64,000 nt of DNA from Halomonas sp. CUBES01 (GCF_020991005.1 NZ_JAJLLW010000005.1:124001-188000), one strand, 5' to 3'; numbered from the stretch's first letter, positions 9,616 through 19,069 are shown. Notes: generated by a model from the letters alone, not told the origin. Translations and numbers: made by a program.

Positions 9616-11181
9616 ATGACTGCCACCCGCCAACCCATCGCGACCGGTTCCGACTGGAACTTTCGCGTGCTGGAACAATTCGACGAGGAGCTTGCACGCC
9701 TGGCCGATGAATACCGACTGGATACCTACCCCAACCAGATCGAAGTGATCACCACCGAGCAGATGATGGACGCCTACGCCAGCGTGGGGATGCCGGTGGG
9801 GTATCACCACTGGTCGTTCGGCAAGCAGTTCCTGGCCGTCGAGCAGGCCTACAAGCGTGGCCAGATGGGGCTCGCCTACGAGCTGGTGATCAACTCCAAC
9901 CCCTGCATCGCCTACCTGATGGAAGAAAACACCCTGATGATGCAGGTGCTGGTCATGGCCCACGCCTGCTACGGGCATAATTCCTTCTTCAAGGGTAACT
10001 ACCTGTTTCGCACCTGGACCGACGCGGAGTCCATCGTCGACTACCTGGTCTTTGCCCGTCAGTATATCGCCCGGTGTGAAGAGCGCCACGGCGTGCAGGC
10101 GGTCGAGCAACTGCTGGATGCCTGCCATGCGCTGCAGAACTACGGCGTGGACCGCTACAAGCGGCCGTCGCCGATTTCGGCCGAGGAAGAAGCCAAGCGC
10201 CAGGAGGAGCGCGAAGCGTACCTGCAAACCCAGGTGAACCTGCTGTGGCGCACCATTCCGGATGCGCCGGAAGGCGCCGAACAGCTGCCCGGCAGCCTGG
10301 CGTCGCAGGTGGATGACCCCCTGGGGCTGCATAGCGGTGGTCGCTACCCGCCGGAGCCCCAGGAGAATCTGCTCTACTTTATCGAGAAAAACGCGCCGCT
10401 GCTGGCCCCCTGGCAGCGTGAGATCGTGCGTATCGTGCGCAAGCTGGCGCAGTATTTTTACCCCCAGCGTCAGACCCAGGTGATGAACGAGGGCTGGGCG
10501 TGCTTCTGGCACTACACGCTGATGAATCGCCTCTACGACGACGGCCATGTGGATGAGGGGCTGATGCTCGAGTTCCTGCAGTCCCATGCGGCGGTGATCA
10601 ATCAGCCGGCCTTTGACAGCCCCTACTACAGCGGTATCAATCCCTACGCCCTGGGCTTTGCCATTTTCATGGATATCAAGCGTATCTGCGAGGCACCCTC
10701 CGAGGAGGATCGACAGTGGTTTCCGGATATTGCCGGCACGCCCTGGCGGGAAACGCTTGAATTCGCCATGCGCAATTTCAAGGACGAATCGTTCATCCAG
10801 CAGTTCCTGTCGCCCAAGGTGATACGCGACCACAAACTGTTTCTGGTGGTGGATGACGATCAGGAAGAAATGCTGGAGGTGGCCGCCATTCACAATGAGC
10901 AGGGCTACCGTCAGGTACGCGAAGCCCTGGCGGCCCAATACGCGCTATCGGTGCGCGAGCCCAATATCCAGGTGGTGGAAGCCGCCATTCGTGGCGATCG
11001 CTCGCTGACGCTGCATCACGTTCAGGACAGCCGCCGCCCGTTGGCGAGAACCGTGTATCCGGTGATTCGGCACTTGCAGAAACTGTGGGGGTTTCCCGTG
11101 CATCTGGTATCGATGGAGGAGGGGCGCGTGACGCGTCGCTATCGCTGGCCGGTGGAAGAGCCGGGCCAAGACGATAGCTGA
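9616..11181 (+). CDS. SpoVR family protein (YcgB-like)
   Basis: 521 residues, the usual size. The conserved N-terminal segment includes WNFxxLExFDEEL-like sequence, MPVGYHHWSFGKQF, and the histidine-rich LVMAHACYGHNSFFKGN; the latter and NEGWACFWHYTLMNRLYDDG look metal-binding. Third gene of the yeaG-yeaH-spoVR operon, with GAGGAG before its ATG. SpoVR affects the spore cortex in Bacillus; in proteobacteria its role is unknown but it is co-regulated with the PrkA kinase under stress. Cytoplasmic. Confidence 0.93.
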   Translation: MTATRQPIATGSDWNFRVLEQFDEELARLADEYRLDTYPNQIEVITTEQMMDAYASVGMPVGYHHWSFGKQFLAVEQAYKRGQMGLAYELVINSNPCIAYLMEENTLMMQVLVMAHACYGHNSFFKGNYLFRTWTDAESIVDYLVFARQYIARCEERHGVQAVEQLLDACHALQNYGVDRYKRPSPISAEEEAKRQEEREAYLQTQVNLLWRTIPDAPEGAEQLPGSLASQVDDPLGLHSGGRYPPEPQENLLYFIEKNAPLLAPWQREIVRIVRKLAQYFYPQRQTQVMNEGWACFWHYTLMNRLYDDGHVDEGLMLEFLQSHAAVINQPAFDSPYYSGINPYALGFAIFMDIKRICEAPSEEDRQWFPDIAGTPWRETLEFAMRNFKDESFIQQFLSPKVIRDHKLFLVVDDDQEEMLEVAAIHNEQGYRQVREALAAQYALSVREPNIQVVEAAIRGDRSLTLHHVQDSRRPLARTVYPVIRHLQKLWGFPVHLVSMEEGRVTRRYRWPVEEPGQDDS

Positions 11182-11193
11182 TAACCAAGTGAT

Positions 11194-11218
11194 GGCAGGG
11201 GAGAAACACGCCCCTGCC
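11194..11218. terminator. hairpin between the convergent spoVR and HiPIP genes
   Basis: 8-bp perfect stem GGCAGGGG / CCCCTGCC with a 9-base loop in the 58-bp gap between two convergent genes. No T-run on either side, so it may be only a weak or Rho-assisted end. Confidence 0.4.
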
Positions 11219-11239
11219 GACATCAGTAAAGTAATGGTG

Positions 11240-11554
11240 CTAGCTCTGTGCAACCCAGGACTGGCACCAGCCAGCGGGCTCCACGCTCTTGCCAGGGAAA
11301 AGCTGGCAGCCTTCATTGCCGGCGCTGTAGAACATGCAGTTATCGCACCGCTGGCCCTCTTCGTAGGCCGGGTGGTCGCTGGCATCCGCTGCGTTTTCCA
11401 CATAGCTCAGCGCCTGGGCATTGCTGGAGGACGGATCCAGGCGGGGAAGCGCCTGGGCAAAGGCCGTTTTAGACAAGATACCCGCCCCTAGCGGCAAGGC
11501 AGCAAGGCTAAGCATGCTGTTACGCATGAAGGCACGTCGGCTCTGATTGGCCAT
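11240..11554 (-). CDS. high-potential iron-sulfur protein (HiPIP), Tat-exported
   Basis: 104 residues. A twin-arginine signal (QSRRAFMR, then a hydrophobic core and AFA cleavage site near residue 33) shows that it is folded with its cofactor before export to the periplasm. The four cluster cysteines are C70, C73, C83 and C97, with the HiPIP pattern CxxCxFY...C...GWC-xx-W. HiPIPs carry single electrons in the periplasm to reaction centres or terminal oxidases. GAGGAGAG ribosome site. Monocistronic, with a 259-bp upstream gap that holds divergent promoters and no other gene I can see. Confidence 0.93.
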   Translation of the reverse strand: MANQSRRAFMRNSMLSLAALPLGAGILSKTAFAQALPRLDPSSSNAQALSYVENAADASDHPAYEEGQRCDNCMFYSAGNEGCQLFPGKSVEPAGWCQSWVAQS

Positions 11555-11813
11555 GGTCTCTCCTCGTCGTCATTGTCTGACGTCTCGTCACGGTATGGTT
11601 ATTTATTATACAGCACTCCATGTAATAAGTGCTTGCTTTCATCCTAGCGGAAGGCCCCGTGGAGTGCGAATACGCCCGCTTAACAGCGACAATGGGTCAC
11701 ACGGTTCAATCGGCTGGCCAAACCCCTACCCAAGCGACTACGCCCGTTGCCAGCGCCCTGTTATACTCGCGCCATGATGGAGCCTACCTAATACCGACAT
11801 AGAAGAGGACGCG

Positions 11814-12089
11814 ATGCAAAACGCAGTCATTCTGATCAATACCGAGAAAGGCCAGGTGAGAGCCGTCGCTGAGCGTTTGGCGGATGTGGAGGGTATCAGC
11901 GAGGTGTACTCGACCTGCGGACGCTACGATCTGGTCGCCATTGCGCGCACCCGCGACTTCGAGAGTCTGGCCGACCTGGTCACCGAGCGACTCAACGCGG
12001 TGGAAGGCATCAGCGATACCGAAACGCTCAACGCCATGCAGGTGCATTCGCGCCACGATCTGGAAACCATGTTTTCACTTGGCTGGTAA
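11814..12089 (+). CDS. stand-alone Lrp/AsnC effector-binding (RAM) domain protein
   Basis: 91 residues, made of a single alpha-beta RAM domain like the C-terminal half of Lrp/AsnC regulators: AVILINTEKG opening, then VEGISEVYSTCGRYDLVAIART and NAVEGISDTETLNAM. There is no helix-turn-helix, so it does not bind DNA alone. Known small homologues bind amino acids and may form mixed oligomers with full Lrp proteins. Preceded by GAGGACGCG. Function in this organism is unknown. Confidence 0.85.
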   Translation: MQNAVILINTEKGQVRAVAERLADVEGISEVYSTCGRYDLVAIARTRDFESLADLVTERLNAVEGISDTETLNAMQVHSRHDLETMFSLGW

Positions 12090-12140
12090 TCGGTCCTTGT
12101 TCATGCGTCGCTTGGCCGTCGCCAGTGTGGAGTTGTAGTA

Positions 12141-13001
12141 GTGAGTAGATTGCGCTTGGGCTGGCGTCGGCAAGCCAGACGTATGGGGATTCTCGTGCTG
12201 TTCGTGGCGCTGGGAAGCGTGCTGTGGCAGTACCAGGAGCGCCAGCATAAAGATGCCTATACCTGGCAGGGCGTGCCCACCTGGGAAACGCTGAGCCTTA
12301 CGTCTTTCCACCGCGTGCTGCGCAATGACGGCTTTCTGGTCGGCTGGTCGGACGTGCGCGTCAATCCGCTGTGGGTCAGCTACCAGGTAGCCGCCGTCGA
12401 CGATTCGCGGATTGGCTCGCGGCCCGATTTCCGACCGGATTGGCGCACCCTGTGGCCGGTGGGCACCGACAGCTACTCGGGCAGCGGCTACGACCGCGGT
12501 CACCTGGCGCCCAACTATGCCATTGCCGCCGTGCACGGGCGTAGCGCCCAGCTCGATACCTTTTACATGAGCAACATGACCCCGCAGCGACCCAAGTTGA
12601 ATCGCCAGCTCTGGCAGCGCCTGGAGGAAGCGGTGATGGATCACTTTGCGCCGCGCTTCGATCGCTTGCAGGTGATTACCGGGCCGATCTTCCCCGAGCC
12701 TTTCATGGATAACGTCTTCAATCGGGTCGGGCTGGTTCAGGTGCCGGAGGCGTTCTACAAGATCATCGTCGCCCCGCACGACAGTGCGCCGCTCGCCCTG
12801 GCGTTCATCATGCCCCAGGACGTTCGCGGCAACGAGCCGCTGGACGACTACCTGGCCAGCATCGACGACATCGAAGCGCAAACCGGGCTGGATTTTTTCC
12901 CTGAGCTCGATGACAACGTAGAGCGTGTGCTGGAAAGCGATATCCGCACGGAAGGCTGGGCGCTGGAAGAGGTCGCCAAGCGGCCGGGGCGTTATCAATA
13001 A
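12141..13001 (+). CDS. DNA/RNA non-specific endonuclease (NUC1/NucA type), membrane-anchored
   Basis: 286 residues from a GTG start. A basic N-terminus followed by one hydrophobic segment (MGILVLFVALGSVLW) works as signal anchor, placing the enzyme in the periplasm or at the inner membrane. The nuclease core has the hallmark DRGH at 118-121, with H121 the catalytic base, and the magnesium-binding asparagine region YMSNMTPQ...LN..LW. Family members cut DNA and RNA without sequence preference. A short palindromic ribosome region makes the exact start less sure; the frame and anchor favour this one. Confidence 0.88.
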   Translation: MSRLRLGWRRQARRMGILVLFVALGSVLWQYQERQHKDAYTWQGVPTWETLSLTSFHRVLRNDGFLVGWSDVRVNPLWVSYQVAAVDDSRIGSRPDFRPDWRTLWPVGTDSYSGSGYDRGHLAPNYAIAAVHGRSAQLDTFYMSNMTPQRPKLNRQLWQRLEEAVMDHFAPRFDRLQVITGPIFPEPFMDNVFNRVGLVQVPEAFYKIIVAPHDSAPLALAFIMPQDVRGNEPLDDYLASIDDIEAQTGLDFFPELDDNVERVLESDIRTEGWALEEVAKRPGRYQ

Positions 13002-13144
13002 GCCGGGCAGCAAGCGATGAAAGCATGCCTGAACGGCAGATGGTGCGGTAACGAGGGAAGCTAGAACGAGAAAGAGGAGTTAATAAAAAGAAAGGGAAGT
13101 TAAAACGAGGAAATGAAAGGCTGAATGATGCGGGCATCCATCAA

Positions 13145-13231
13145 TGGTGCCCAGGAGAGGACTTGAACCTCCACGACCATACGGTCACTAGCACCTGAAG
13201 CTAGCGCGTCTACCAATTCCGCCACCTGGGC
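13145..13231 (-). tRNA. tRNA-Leu (anticodon CAG)
   Basis: Reading the minus strand from 13231, an 87-base tRNA with encoded CCA: acceptor stem GCCCAGG/ CCTGGGC, D-loop AATTGGTAGACGCG, anticodon loop TTCAGGT, a long class II variable arm (leucine type), and T-loop GTTCAAGTC. It is almost identical to the neighbouring copy at 13289-13375. Confidence 0.97.
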
Positions 13232-13288
13232 GAACAACAACCTGATAACACCTATCAACTCGTAGAAAGGGGATAACACGAGTTTGAT

Positions 13289-13375
13289 TGGTGCCCAGAA
13301 GAGGACTTGAACCTCCACGACCATGCGGTCACTAGCACCTGAAGCTAGCGCGTCTACCAATTCCGCCATCTGGGC
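13289..13375 (-). tRNA. tRNA-Leu (anticodon CAG), upstream copy
   Basis: Same structure as the downstream copy: 87 bases with encoded CCA, anticodon loop TTCAGGT, class II variable arm. It differs by a G-to-A change in the acceptor stem with the matching change on the other side (GCCCAGA/ TCTGGGC), and one base in the variable arm. First gene of a two-tRNA transcript. Confidence 0.97.
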
Positions 13376-13386
13376 AAGTGGCGCGT

Positions 13387-13414
13387 ATGATACCCGTGTA
13401 GTGGTTAAATGCAA
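13387..13414 (-). promoter_or_regulatory. sigma-70-type promoter for the tRNA-Leu pair
   Basis: On the minus strand TTGCAT (-35, 13409-13414) and TATCAT (-10, 13387-13392) are separated by 16 bases and end 11 bases before the tRNA 5' end. Position and spacing fit a stable-RNA promoter. Confidence 0.6.
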
Positions 13415-13466
13415 GGGGTGCGCGTAGGTTTTTAACGCATTGATACGAGAATCATGGCCAAGGTGG

Positions 13467-13495
13467 TTGGGTGATGGGCGCCACGGCGCTATACT
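13467..13495 (+). promoter_or_regulatory. sigma-70-type promoter for rnr
   Basis: TTGGGT (13467-13472), 17-base spacer, TATACT (13490-13495), about 125 bases before the rnr ATG. The -10 is near consensus; the -35 is weaker. The long leader carries no gene that I can see. Confidence 0.45.
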
Positions 13496-13620
13496 GCTGG
13501 CATGATTAAACAAAATACGACTTTTTTCAGCTTCGTGAATGCTGAAACCCTCCGCACGAGACGTACCTCGTCCGCGCTTTTTTTACGCCTCCCGCTAACG
13601 CAATCAAGGATGTTGGTCGC

Positions 13621-16053
13621 ATGAAGTACTGGACATTGAGTGATGATCCGCACGCCGAGCGCGAGGCGCACAAGTACGATAACCCGGCGCCCAGTCGCGA
13701 GTACCTGCTCGCTGCGCTGGAGCAGTATGGCAAGCCGATCACCCATGAAGAAATGAGCGGACTGCTGGGCCTGGAAGACGAAGACCATCACGAAGCCGTG
13801 CGTCGTCGTCTGGCGGCCATGGAGCGCGATGGTCAGGTGCTGCGCGACCGCCGTGGCGCCTATGCGCTGATCAACAAGCTCGATCTCATCAAGGGCAAGG
13901 TACTCGGCCACCGCGATGGCTTTGGCTTTCTGCTGCGCGACGACGGCAAGAAGCCTGACCTGGTGCTGCCGCCACGCCAGATGCGCCGCGTGTTTCACGG
14001 CGACCACGTTCTGGTGCGCATCAGCGGCCGTGATCGTCGCGGCCGCGACGAAGCCACCATTGCCGACGTCATTTCGCGCAACACCCAGACCATTGTCGGT
14101 GTGTATCGCAGCAATACCCCGGAGTTCGGCATCCTGATCCCGGAAAACCCGCGGATCACCCAGGAAGTGATCATTCCGCACAGCGCCTGCGGCGGTGCCA
14201 AGGACGGTCAGGTGATTTCCGCCAAGATCGTTCAGCAGCCCGCGACCCGCACGCAGCCGGTAGGGGAGGTGATCGAAGTGCTGGGCGAACGTATGGATCC
14301 CGGTATGGAAATCGATATCGCCATTCGCAGCTACGAAATTCCTGCCGAGTTTCCGCCCGAAGTGCTTGATCAAATCAGCGAGATTTCCGCAGAAGTGCTC
14401 GAGGACGACAAGCAGCACCGGGTCGACCTGCGCGATACGCCGCTGGTGACCATCGATGACGAGTCCGCCAAGGACTTCGACGATGCCGTCTGCGCCTGGA
14501 AAACCAAGTCGGGTAGCTGGAAGCTGCTGGTGGCGATTGCGGACGTATCACACTATGTGCGCCCCGGCACCCCGCTTGACGACGAGGCGCGCAAACGCGG
14601 CAACTCGGTGTATTTCCCGGGGCAGGTCGTGCCCATGCTGCCTGAGCTGCTCTCCAACGGGCTCTGCTCGCTCAATCCGCATGTCGACCGCCTGGTCATG
14701 GTCTGCGAGATGAATATCTCGAAGACGGGCGCCATCAGCCGCTACCGTTTCTACGAAGCGGTGATGAACTCCCATGCACGCCTCACCTACAACAAGGTGG
14801 CGGCGATGCTCGAGGAGGGTAACGAGGAAGGCAAGGCGCTGCGTGAAGAGCATGCCGGGCTGGTTCAGCCGCTGGAAAATCTCCACGAACTGTACACCCT
14901 GCTGCGCCAGGCGCGGGAAGAGCGCGGGGCGATCGACTTCGATACGACCGAAACGGCGATCATCTTCAACGACGAGCGCAAGATCGACAAGATCGTGCCG
15001 CGCAGCCGTAACGACGCGCACAAGATGATCGAAGAGTGCATGCTGGCCGCCAACGTGGCCACCGCCCGCTTCCTGGACAAGCACGACCTGCCGGCGCTGT
15101 ATCGTATCCACGAACGACCGACCCCCGAGCGGCTCGACAAGCTGCGCCTGTTCCTCAATGAGCTGGGGCTTTCGGTGGGCGGCGGTGACATGCCCACGCC
15201 CCAGGATTATCAGGCGCTGCGCGAGACCATCACCGACCGGCCCGATTTCGATATCATCCAGACCGTCATGCTGCGTTCGATGAACCAGGCCGTGTACTCG
15301 CCCCAGAACGAAGGCCACTTCGGTCTGGCCTATCAGGCCTACGCGCACTTTACCTCGCCGATTCGCCGCTACCCCGACCTGCTGGTGCACCGGGCGATTC
15401 GCTCGGTGATTCGCGGGCCGCGCCAGACCAATACCGTGTTGCGGGTTGAAGGCGCCCCGGTCGAGCCGCCGAGCAAGTGGTGCCCGTACACCTTCGAGCA
15501 GATGCTCGAGCTGGGTGAGCACTGCTCCATGACCGAGCGCCGCGCCGACGACGCCACCCGCGACGTGGAAAGCTGGCTCAAGTGCGAGTTCATGTCCGAC
15601 AAGCTGGGCGAAACCTTCGACGGCACCATTGCCTCGGTCACCCAGTTCGGCCTGTTCGTCCGCCTCGATGCGTTTTACGTGGAAGGCCTGGTGCACGTCA
15701 CCTCGCTGCCGTCGGACTACTACCACTACGAGGCGGAAAAGCACCGCCTGAAAGGCGAGCGTACCGGCACCACCTATCGTCTGGGCGATGGCCTGAGCGT
15801 TCAGGTGGCCCGCGTGGACATGGACGACCGCAAGATCGATTTTGCCCTGGCCGACGAGAAGCCGCGTCCGCGCCGCCAGCCGCGTAAAAAGCCATCGAGC
15901 GATGGCGCCAAGGCGGCTAGCAAGGGCGACAAGCAAAAGCCGGCCAAGGATAGCTCGAACAAAGATAGTTCGAACAAGGACAAGCCCGATACGCGGCGTG
16001 GTCCTCGGCGCACGCGCAAAGGCCCGCGCAAGCCATCGCCGAACAAGGGGTGA
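13621..16053 (+). CDS. rnr: ribonuclease R
   Basis: 810 residues; 3'-to-5' hydrolytic exoribonuclease that degrades structured RNA and helps in rRNA and tmRNA quality control. Domains in order: N-terminal winged helix (about 20-90), cold-shock OB domains, the RNB catalytic domain with its aspartate cluster DDESAKDFDDAV at about 280-291, an S1 domain (about 660-745, GTIASVTQFGLFVRL), and a lysine-rich tail from about 745. AAGGATG precedes the ATG. It is followed directly by rlmB, as in many gammaproteobacteria. Confidence 0.97.
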   Translation: MKYWTLSDDPHAEREAHKYDNPAPSREYLLAALEQYGKPITHEEMSGLLGLEDEDHHEAVRRRLAAMERDGQVLRDRRGAYALINKLDLIKGKVLGHRDGFGFLLRDDGKKPDLVLPPRQMRRVFHGDHVLVRISGRDRRGRDEATIADVISRNTQTIVGVYRSNTPEFGILIPENPRITQEVIIPHSACGGAKDGQVISAKIVQQPATRTQPVGEVIEVLGERMDPGMEIDIAIRSYEIPAEFPPEVLDQISEISAEVLEDDKQHRVDLRDTPLVTIDDESAKDFDDAVCAWKTKSGSWKLLVAIADVSHYVRPGTPLDDEARKRGNSVYFPGQVVPMLPELLSNGLCSLNPHVDRLVMVCEMNISKTGAISRYRFYEAVMNSHARLTYNKVAAMLEEGNEEGKALREEHAGLVQPLENLHELYTLLRQAREERGAIDFDTTETAIIFNDERKIDKIVPRSRNDAHKMIEECMLAANVATARFLDKHDLPALYRIHERPTPERLDKLRLFLNELGLSVGGGDMPTPQDYQALRETITDRPDFDIIQTVMLRSMNQAVYSPQNEGHFGLAYQAYAHFTSPIRRYPDLLVHRAIRSVIRGPRQTNTVLRVEGAPVEPPSKWCPYTFEQMLELGEHCSMTERRADDATRDVESWLKCEFMSDKLGETFDGTIASVTQFGLFVRLDAFYVEGLVHVTSLPSDYYHYEAEKHRLKGERTGTTYRLGDGLSVQVARVDMDDRKIDFALADEKPRPRRQPRKKPSSDGAKAASKGDKQKPAKDSSNKDSSNKDKPDTRRGPRRTRKGPRKPSPNKG

Positions 16054-16055
16054 GC

Positions 16056-16841
16056 ATGAAGTCGCCAGCTTCACACAAGCGCCCGCACACCCCGGATGGC
16101 CTGGATCAGGTCTACGGCGTTCATGCCTTGCAGAGCCTGCTCGAGCGCGGTGAGGCGCCCAGGGAAATCTGGGTGCAGCACGGGGCCGGCAGCCGGTTGA
16201 GCGAACTGCTGACCCAGGCCGGAGGTCTGGGGGCGCGTATCCTGGAGCACCCGCGTGCCGTGCTGGACCAGCTGACCCAGGGGGCTTCGCATCAAGGCGT
16301 GGTGGCCTTCTGCCCGCCGCTTGCGCCCGAAAGCGAAGAGTCGCTCTGGCTCAAGCTGCGCGCCTGGCCGTCGAACACACCGCCGTTGCTGCTGGTGCTG
16401 GATGGCGTCACCGATGTGCACAACTTCGGTGCTTGCCTGCGCAGCGCCGACGCCGCCGGAGCCCACGGCGTGATCGTGGCGAAAGACAAGGCCGCGCCGC
16501 TGAACGCGACCGTGCGCAAGGTGGCCTGCGGCGCCGCCGACGTCGTGCCGGTGTATCAGGTCACCAACCTGGCCCGGACGATGGCCAAGCTCAAGGACGC
16601 GGGCGTGTGGATAACCGGCACCGCCGGCGAGGCTGACGCCAGCGTGTATGACATCGATATGTCGGGGCCGACGGCGCTGGTGGTGGGCGCTGAAGGCAAG
16701 GGCATGCGCCGCCTGACCCGCGAGGCGTGCGATAATCTGGCGAAACTGCCCATGGCCGGTCAGGTCTCGAGTCTCAACGTCTCCGTGGCGGCGGGTATCT
16801 GCTTATTTGAGGCGGTACGTCAGCGTCAGCTTGCAAGTTGA
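16056..16841 (+). CDS. rlmB: 23S rRNA (guanosine-2'-O-)-methyltransferase RlmB
   Basis: SpoU/TrmD (SPOUT) 2'-O-methyltransferase for G2251 of 23S rRNA. An N-terminal substrate-binding L30e-like domain (VYGVHALQSLLERG) is followed by the knotted SAM fold with LVLDGVTDVHNFGACLRSADAAG, VVGAEGKGMRRLT and LPMAGQVSSLNVSVAAG. The ATG at 16056 fits AAGGGG six bases upstream; a GTG at 16050 that overlaps the rnr stop is an alternative. Either way it is coupled to rnr. Confidence 0.95.
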   Translation: MKSPASHKRPHTPDGLDQVYGVHALQSLLERGEAPREIWVQHGAGSRLSELLTQAGGLGARILEHPRAVLDQLTQGASHQGVVAFCPPLAPESEESLWLKLRAWPSNTPPLLLVLDGVTDVHNFGACLRSADAAGAHGVIVAKDKAAPLNATVRKVACGAADVVPVYQVTNLARTMAKLKDAGVWITGTAGEADASVYDIDMSGPTALVVGAEGKGMRRLTREACDNLAKLPMAGQVSSLNVSVAAGICLFEAVRQRQLAS

Positions 16842-16863
16842 CCCCACCCCCACTAAAATGCAC

Positions 16864-16890
16864 GCGCCCGTTTGCTTGGCAAGCGGGCGC
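16864..16890 (+). terminator. hairpin downstream of rlmB
   Basis: 12-bp stem with one G-T pair (GCGCCCGTTTGC / GCAAGCGGGCGC) and a 3-base loop, 22 bases after the rlmB stop, followed by a weak TTCGTCCTT. Probably the end of the rnr-rlmB transcript. The 168 bases after it up to rpsF should hold the ribosomal promoter and leader; an S6:S18-binding leader is known in other bacteria but I could not verify its motif here. Confidence 0.6.
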
Positions 16891-17058
16891 TTCGTCCTTA
16901 TGGACGATTGCTACGTACGGCTTTACACGTCGTTGTTCTGCTTGATGCCCCTGCCATTGACGTGCTCAATGCGCGACGGCATTCAGTCAACTCCTTGCTT
17001 CTATGTCGTGTTGCCAAGCGCCCGCGCATAAGAAGCTGTCAAACCGCAAGGAGATCCC

Positions 17059-17454
17059 ATGCGTCATTACGAAATCGTGTTTATGGTCCACCCGGATCAA
17101 AGCGAGCAAGTCCCTGCAATGGTCGAGCGCTACACCAGCCTCGTGACCGAAAGCGGCGGTACTGTGCATCGCCTGGAAGATTGGGGCCGTCGCCACCTGG
17201 CTTACCCGATCAACAAGATCCACAAAGCCCATTACGTGCTGATGAACGTTGAATGCACCGGTGAGACGCTCGACGAAATCGAGAACATCTTCCGCTTCAA
17301 CGATGCCATCATCCGCAGCCTGGTCGTGCGCTGTAAAGAAGCCGTGACCGAAGCATCGCCGATGATGAAGCCGGCAGAAGAGAAGCGTCCGCGTCGCGAA
17401 GAAAAGCCGCGCGCTGAAGCCGAAGAATCCGAATCTGAATCCGAATCTGCCTGA
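17059..17454 (+). CDS. rpsF: 30S ribosomal protein bS6
   Basis: 131 residues. Standard S6 fold ([25 protein letters not shown] opening, [17 protein letters not shown] core) followed by an acidic Glu/Ser tail, as in E. coli where the tail is glutamylated by RimK. AAGGAG ribosome site. First gene of the rpsF-rpsR-orf-rplI operon; S6 binds S18 on the platform of the small subunit. Confidence 0.98.
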   Translation: MRHYEIVFMVHPDQSEQVPAMVERYTSLVTESGGTVHRLEDWGRRHLAYPINKIHKAHYVLMNVECTGETLDEIENIFRFNDAIIRSLVVRCKEAVTEASPMMKPAEEKRPRREEKPRAEAEESESESESA

Positions 17455-17490
17455 TTGCATTCACTCCACGTAACCTAAGGAGCTTATTCC

Positions 17491-17718
17491 ATGGCACGTT
17501 TTTTCCGTCGCCGTAAGTTTTGCCGCTTTACTGCCGAAGGCGTCAAGCAGATCGACTATAAAGATCTCGACACGCTGAAGGCTTACGTCACCGAAACCGG
17601 CAAGATTGTTCCGAGCCGTATCACCGGCACCAAAGCACGCTACCAGCGTCAGCTGGCAACGGCTATCAAACGTTCGCGCTACCTGGCGCTGCTGCCCTAT
17701 TCCGACAGCCACCAGTAA
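17491..17718 (+). CDS. rpsR: 30S ribosomal protein bS18
   Basis: 75 residues with the invariant [10 protein letters not shown] start, [26 protein letters not shown] core and [11 protein letters not shown] end. AAGGAG ribosome site. Partner of S6 in the 30S platform; same operon, 36 bases after rpsF. Confidence 0.98.
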   Translation: MARFFRRRKFCRFTAEGVKQIDYKDLDTLKAYVTETGKIVPSRITGTKARYQRQLATAIKRSRYLALLPYSDSHQ

Positions 17719-17730
17719 GCGTTTAACGTG

Positions 17731-18582
17731 ATGCTAGCACTGGCGCGGTGGTTGATGCGCGGGACGCCCTACGCCGCAGGCGGGGCAGCCTTGGCCACGT
17801 TCGTGCCCTGGCTGTTCTGGCTGGGTGCGGCCATCAGCGCATTGGTGACGCTGCGCCGAGGGTTTGCCCAGGCGCTACCCGTGACCGTGGCGGCAGCGCT
17901 GCCCGCCGGTTTGTGGTGGGTGCAGGGCGATGTGATTCCGTTAGCCAGTATCTTGCTGGTGACACTGATGGCCGTTGTGCTGCGCGAGCGCATGCGCTGG
18001 AGCGAAGCGCTGATCCTTGGCGCGATTGCCGCCGCCGTGATGGTGCAGCTGGGCATTTTCAGCCCGCCGGCCGGTACCGAGCAGATGCTCGAACAGCTAC
18101 GCCAGGGATCCCAGGAAGTCGATCGGATGCTCGACGACTTCGCTGCCCAGGGCTACGACACCCAGCAGTTGGCGGGGTTAGTAGTGGGCGGCGTGACCGG
18201 CTTTGTGGTGCTGCTTGCCGCGATTGCCTGTCTGGCACTGGCGCGTAGCTGGCAGGCCGGGCTGTATAACCCGGGTGGCTTCCGCGAAGAGTTTCACGGG
18301 CTGCGTTTAGCGCCCAAGGAACTGATCGTGCTGATTATTCTGAGTGTGGTCAGCATGGTGTTGGGCATCTCCGCGTTGGCGATGCTGGCATGGATTCCGC
18401 TGCTGGTGGCTGGTATTGCATTAGTGCATGGTGTTGTTGGATTAAAGGGGATGAACGGGCTGTGGCTGGTGGCCTTTTATGTGCTGCTGATCACGACCTG
18501 GCCCACGATTCTCATTGTGCTGCTGTTGGGGCTGATAGATACATTCGCGAACATTCGCGCACGCCTTGCCCGCAGCAATTGA
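17731..18582 (+). CDS. multi-pass membrane protein between rpsR and rplI (DUF2232/YybS-like)
   Basis: About 283 residues with seven to eight hydrophobic helices. It sits in the ribosomal operon exactly where pseudomonads and relatives have a YybS-like (DUF2232) membrane protein. Family function is unknown. A GTG at 17728 directly precedes the ATG chosen here, and no strong ribosome site is visible, which suggests translation coupled to rpsR 12 bases upstream. Confidence 0.75.
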   Translation: MLALARWLMRGTPYAAGGAALATFVPWLFWLGAAISALVTLRRGFAQALPVTVAAALPAGLWWVQGDVIPLASILLVTLMAVVLRERMRWSEALILGAIAAAVMVQLGIFSPPAGTEQMLEQLRQGSQEVDRMLDDFAAQGYDTQQLAGLVVGGVTGFVVLLAAIACLALARSWQAGLYNPGGFREEFHGLRLAPKELIVLIILSVVSMVLGISALAMLAWIPLLVAGIALVHGVVGLKGMNGLWLVAFYVLLITTWPTILIVLLLGLIDTFANIRARLARSN

Positions 18583-18597
18583 CTAGAGGTTTACGAG

Positions 18598-19044
18598 ATG
18601 GAAGTCATTCTGCTCGACAAGATTGGTAAGCTGGGCGGCTTGGGTGACAAGGTCACCGTCAAGCCGGGTTATGGTCGTAACTACCTGGTGCCTTACGGCC
18701 TGGCAGTACCGGCAACGAAAGACAACGTTGCGGCGTTTGACGCCCAGCGTGCCGAGCTCGAAGCCCAAGCGGCCGAGCGCAAGGCAGAAGCCGAAGCGCG
18801 CGCTGAACAGCTCAACGACATCGAACTGTCGTTGGTCTCCAAAGCGGGCGACGAAGGCAAGCTGTTTGGCTCGATCGGTCCGCGCGATCTGGCAGACGCT
18901 ATTTCCTCTTCGGGCATCGACGTGGCCAAGAGCGAAGTGCGCATGCCGCAAGGCCCGATTCGCCAGACCGGCGAGTATGACATTGCGCTTCACCTGCACG
19001 CTGAAGTGGACGCAACGGTACGCGTGGTCGTCGTCGCAGAGTAA
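18598..19044 (+). CDS. rplI: 50S ribosomal protein bL9
   Basis: 148 residues. N-terminal domain [30 protein letters not shown], long charged helix about 50-80, C-terminal domain ending in VVVVAE. Last gene of the ribosomal operon, followed by a terminator at 19070-19100. Confidence 0.98.
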   Translation: MEVILLDKIGKLGGLGDKVTVKPGYGRNYLVPYGLAVPATKDNVAAFDAQRAELEAQAAERKAEAEARAEQLNDIELSLVSKAGDEGKLFGSIGPRDLADAISSSGIDVAKSEVRMPQGPIRQTGEYDIALHLHAEVDATVRVVVVAE

Positions 19045-19069
19045 ACACTGCGCGTCTATCAACGTCCTG

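Noticed and set aside
9463..10938. 491-residue open frame antisense to spoVR
   Set aside because: Shadow of a well-conserved gene; its translation shows no family features.
13145..13375. tRNA-Leu pair as an attachment site
   Set aside because: No integrase and no tRNA fragment copy nearby; a plain tandem gene duplication explains it.
13100..13513. 137-residue open frame over the tRNA-Leu pair, with an internal repeat
   Set aside because: The repeated peptide is just the translation of two near-identical tRNA genes.
14548..16074. 508-residue open frame antisense to rnr
   Set aside because: Same artefact of high GC and codon bias on the opposite strand.
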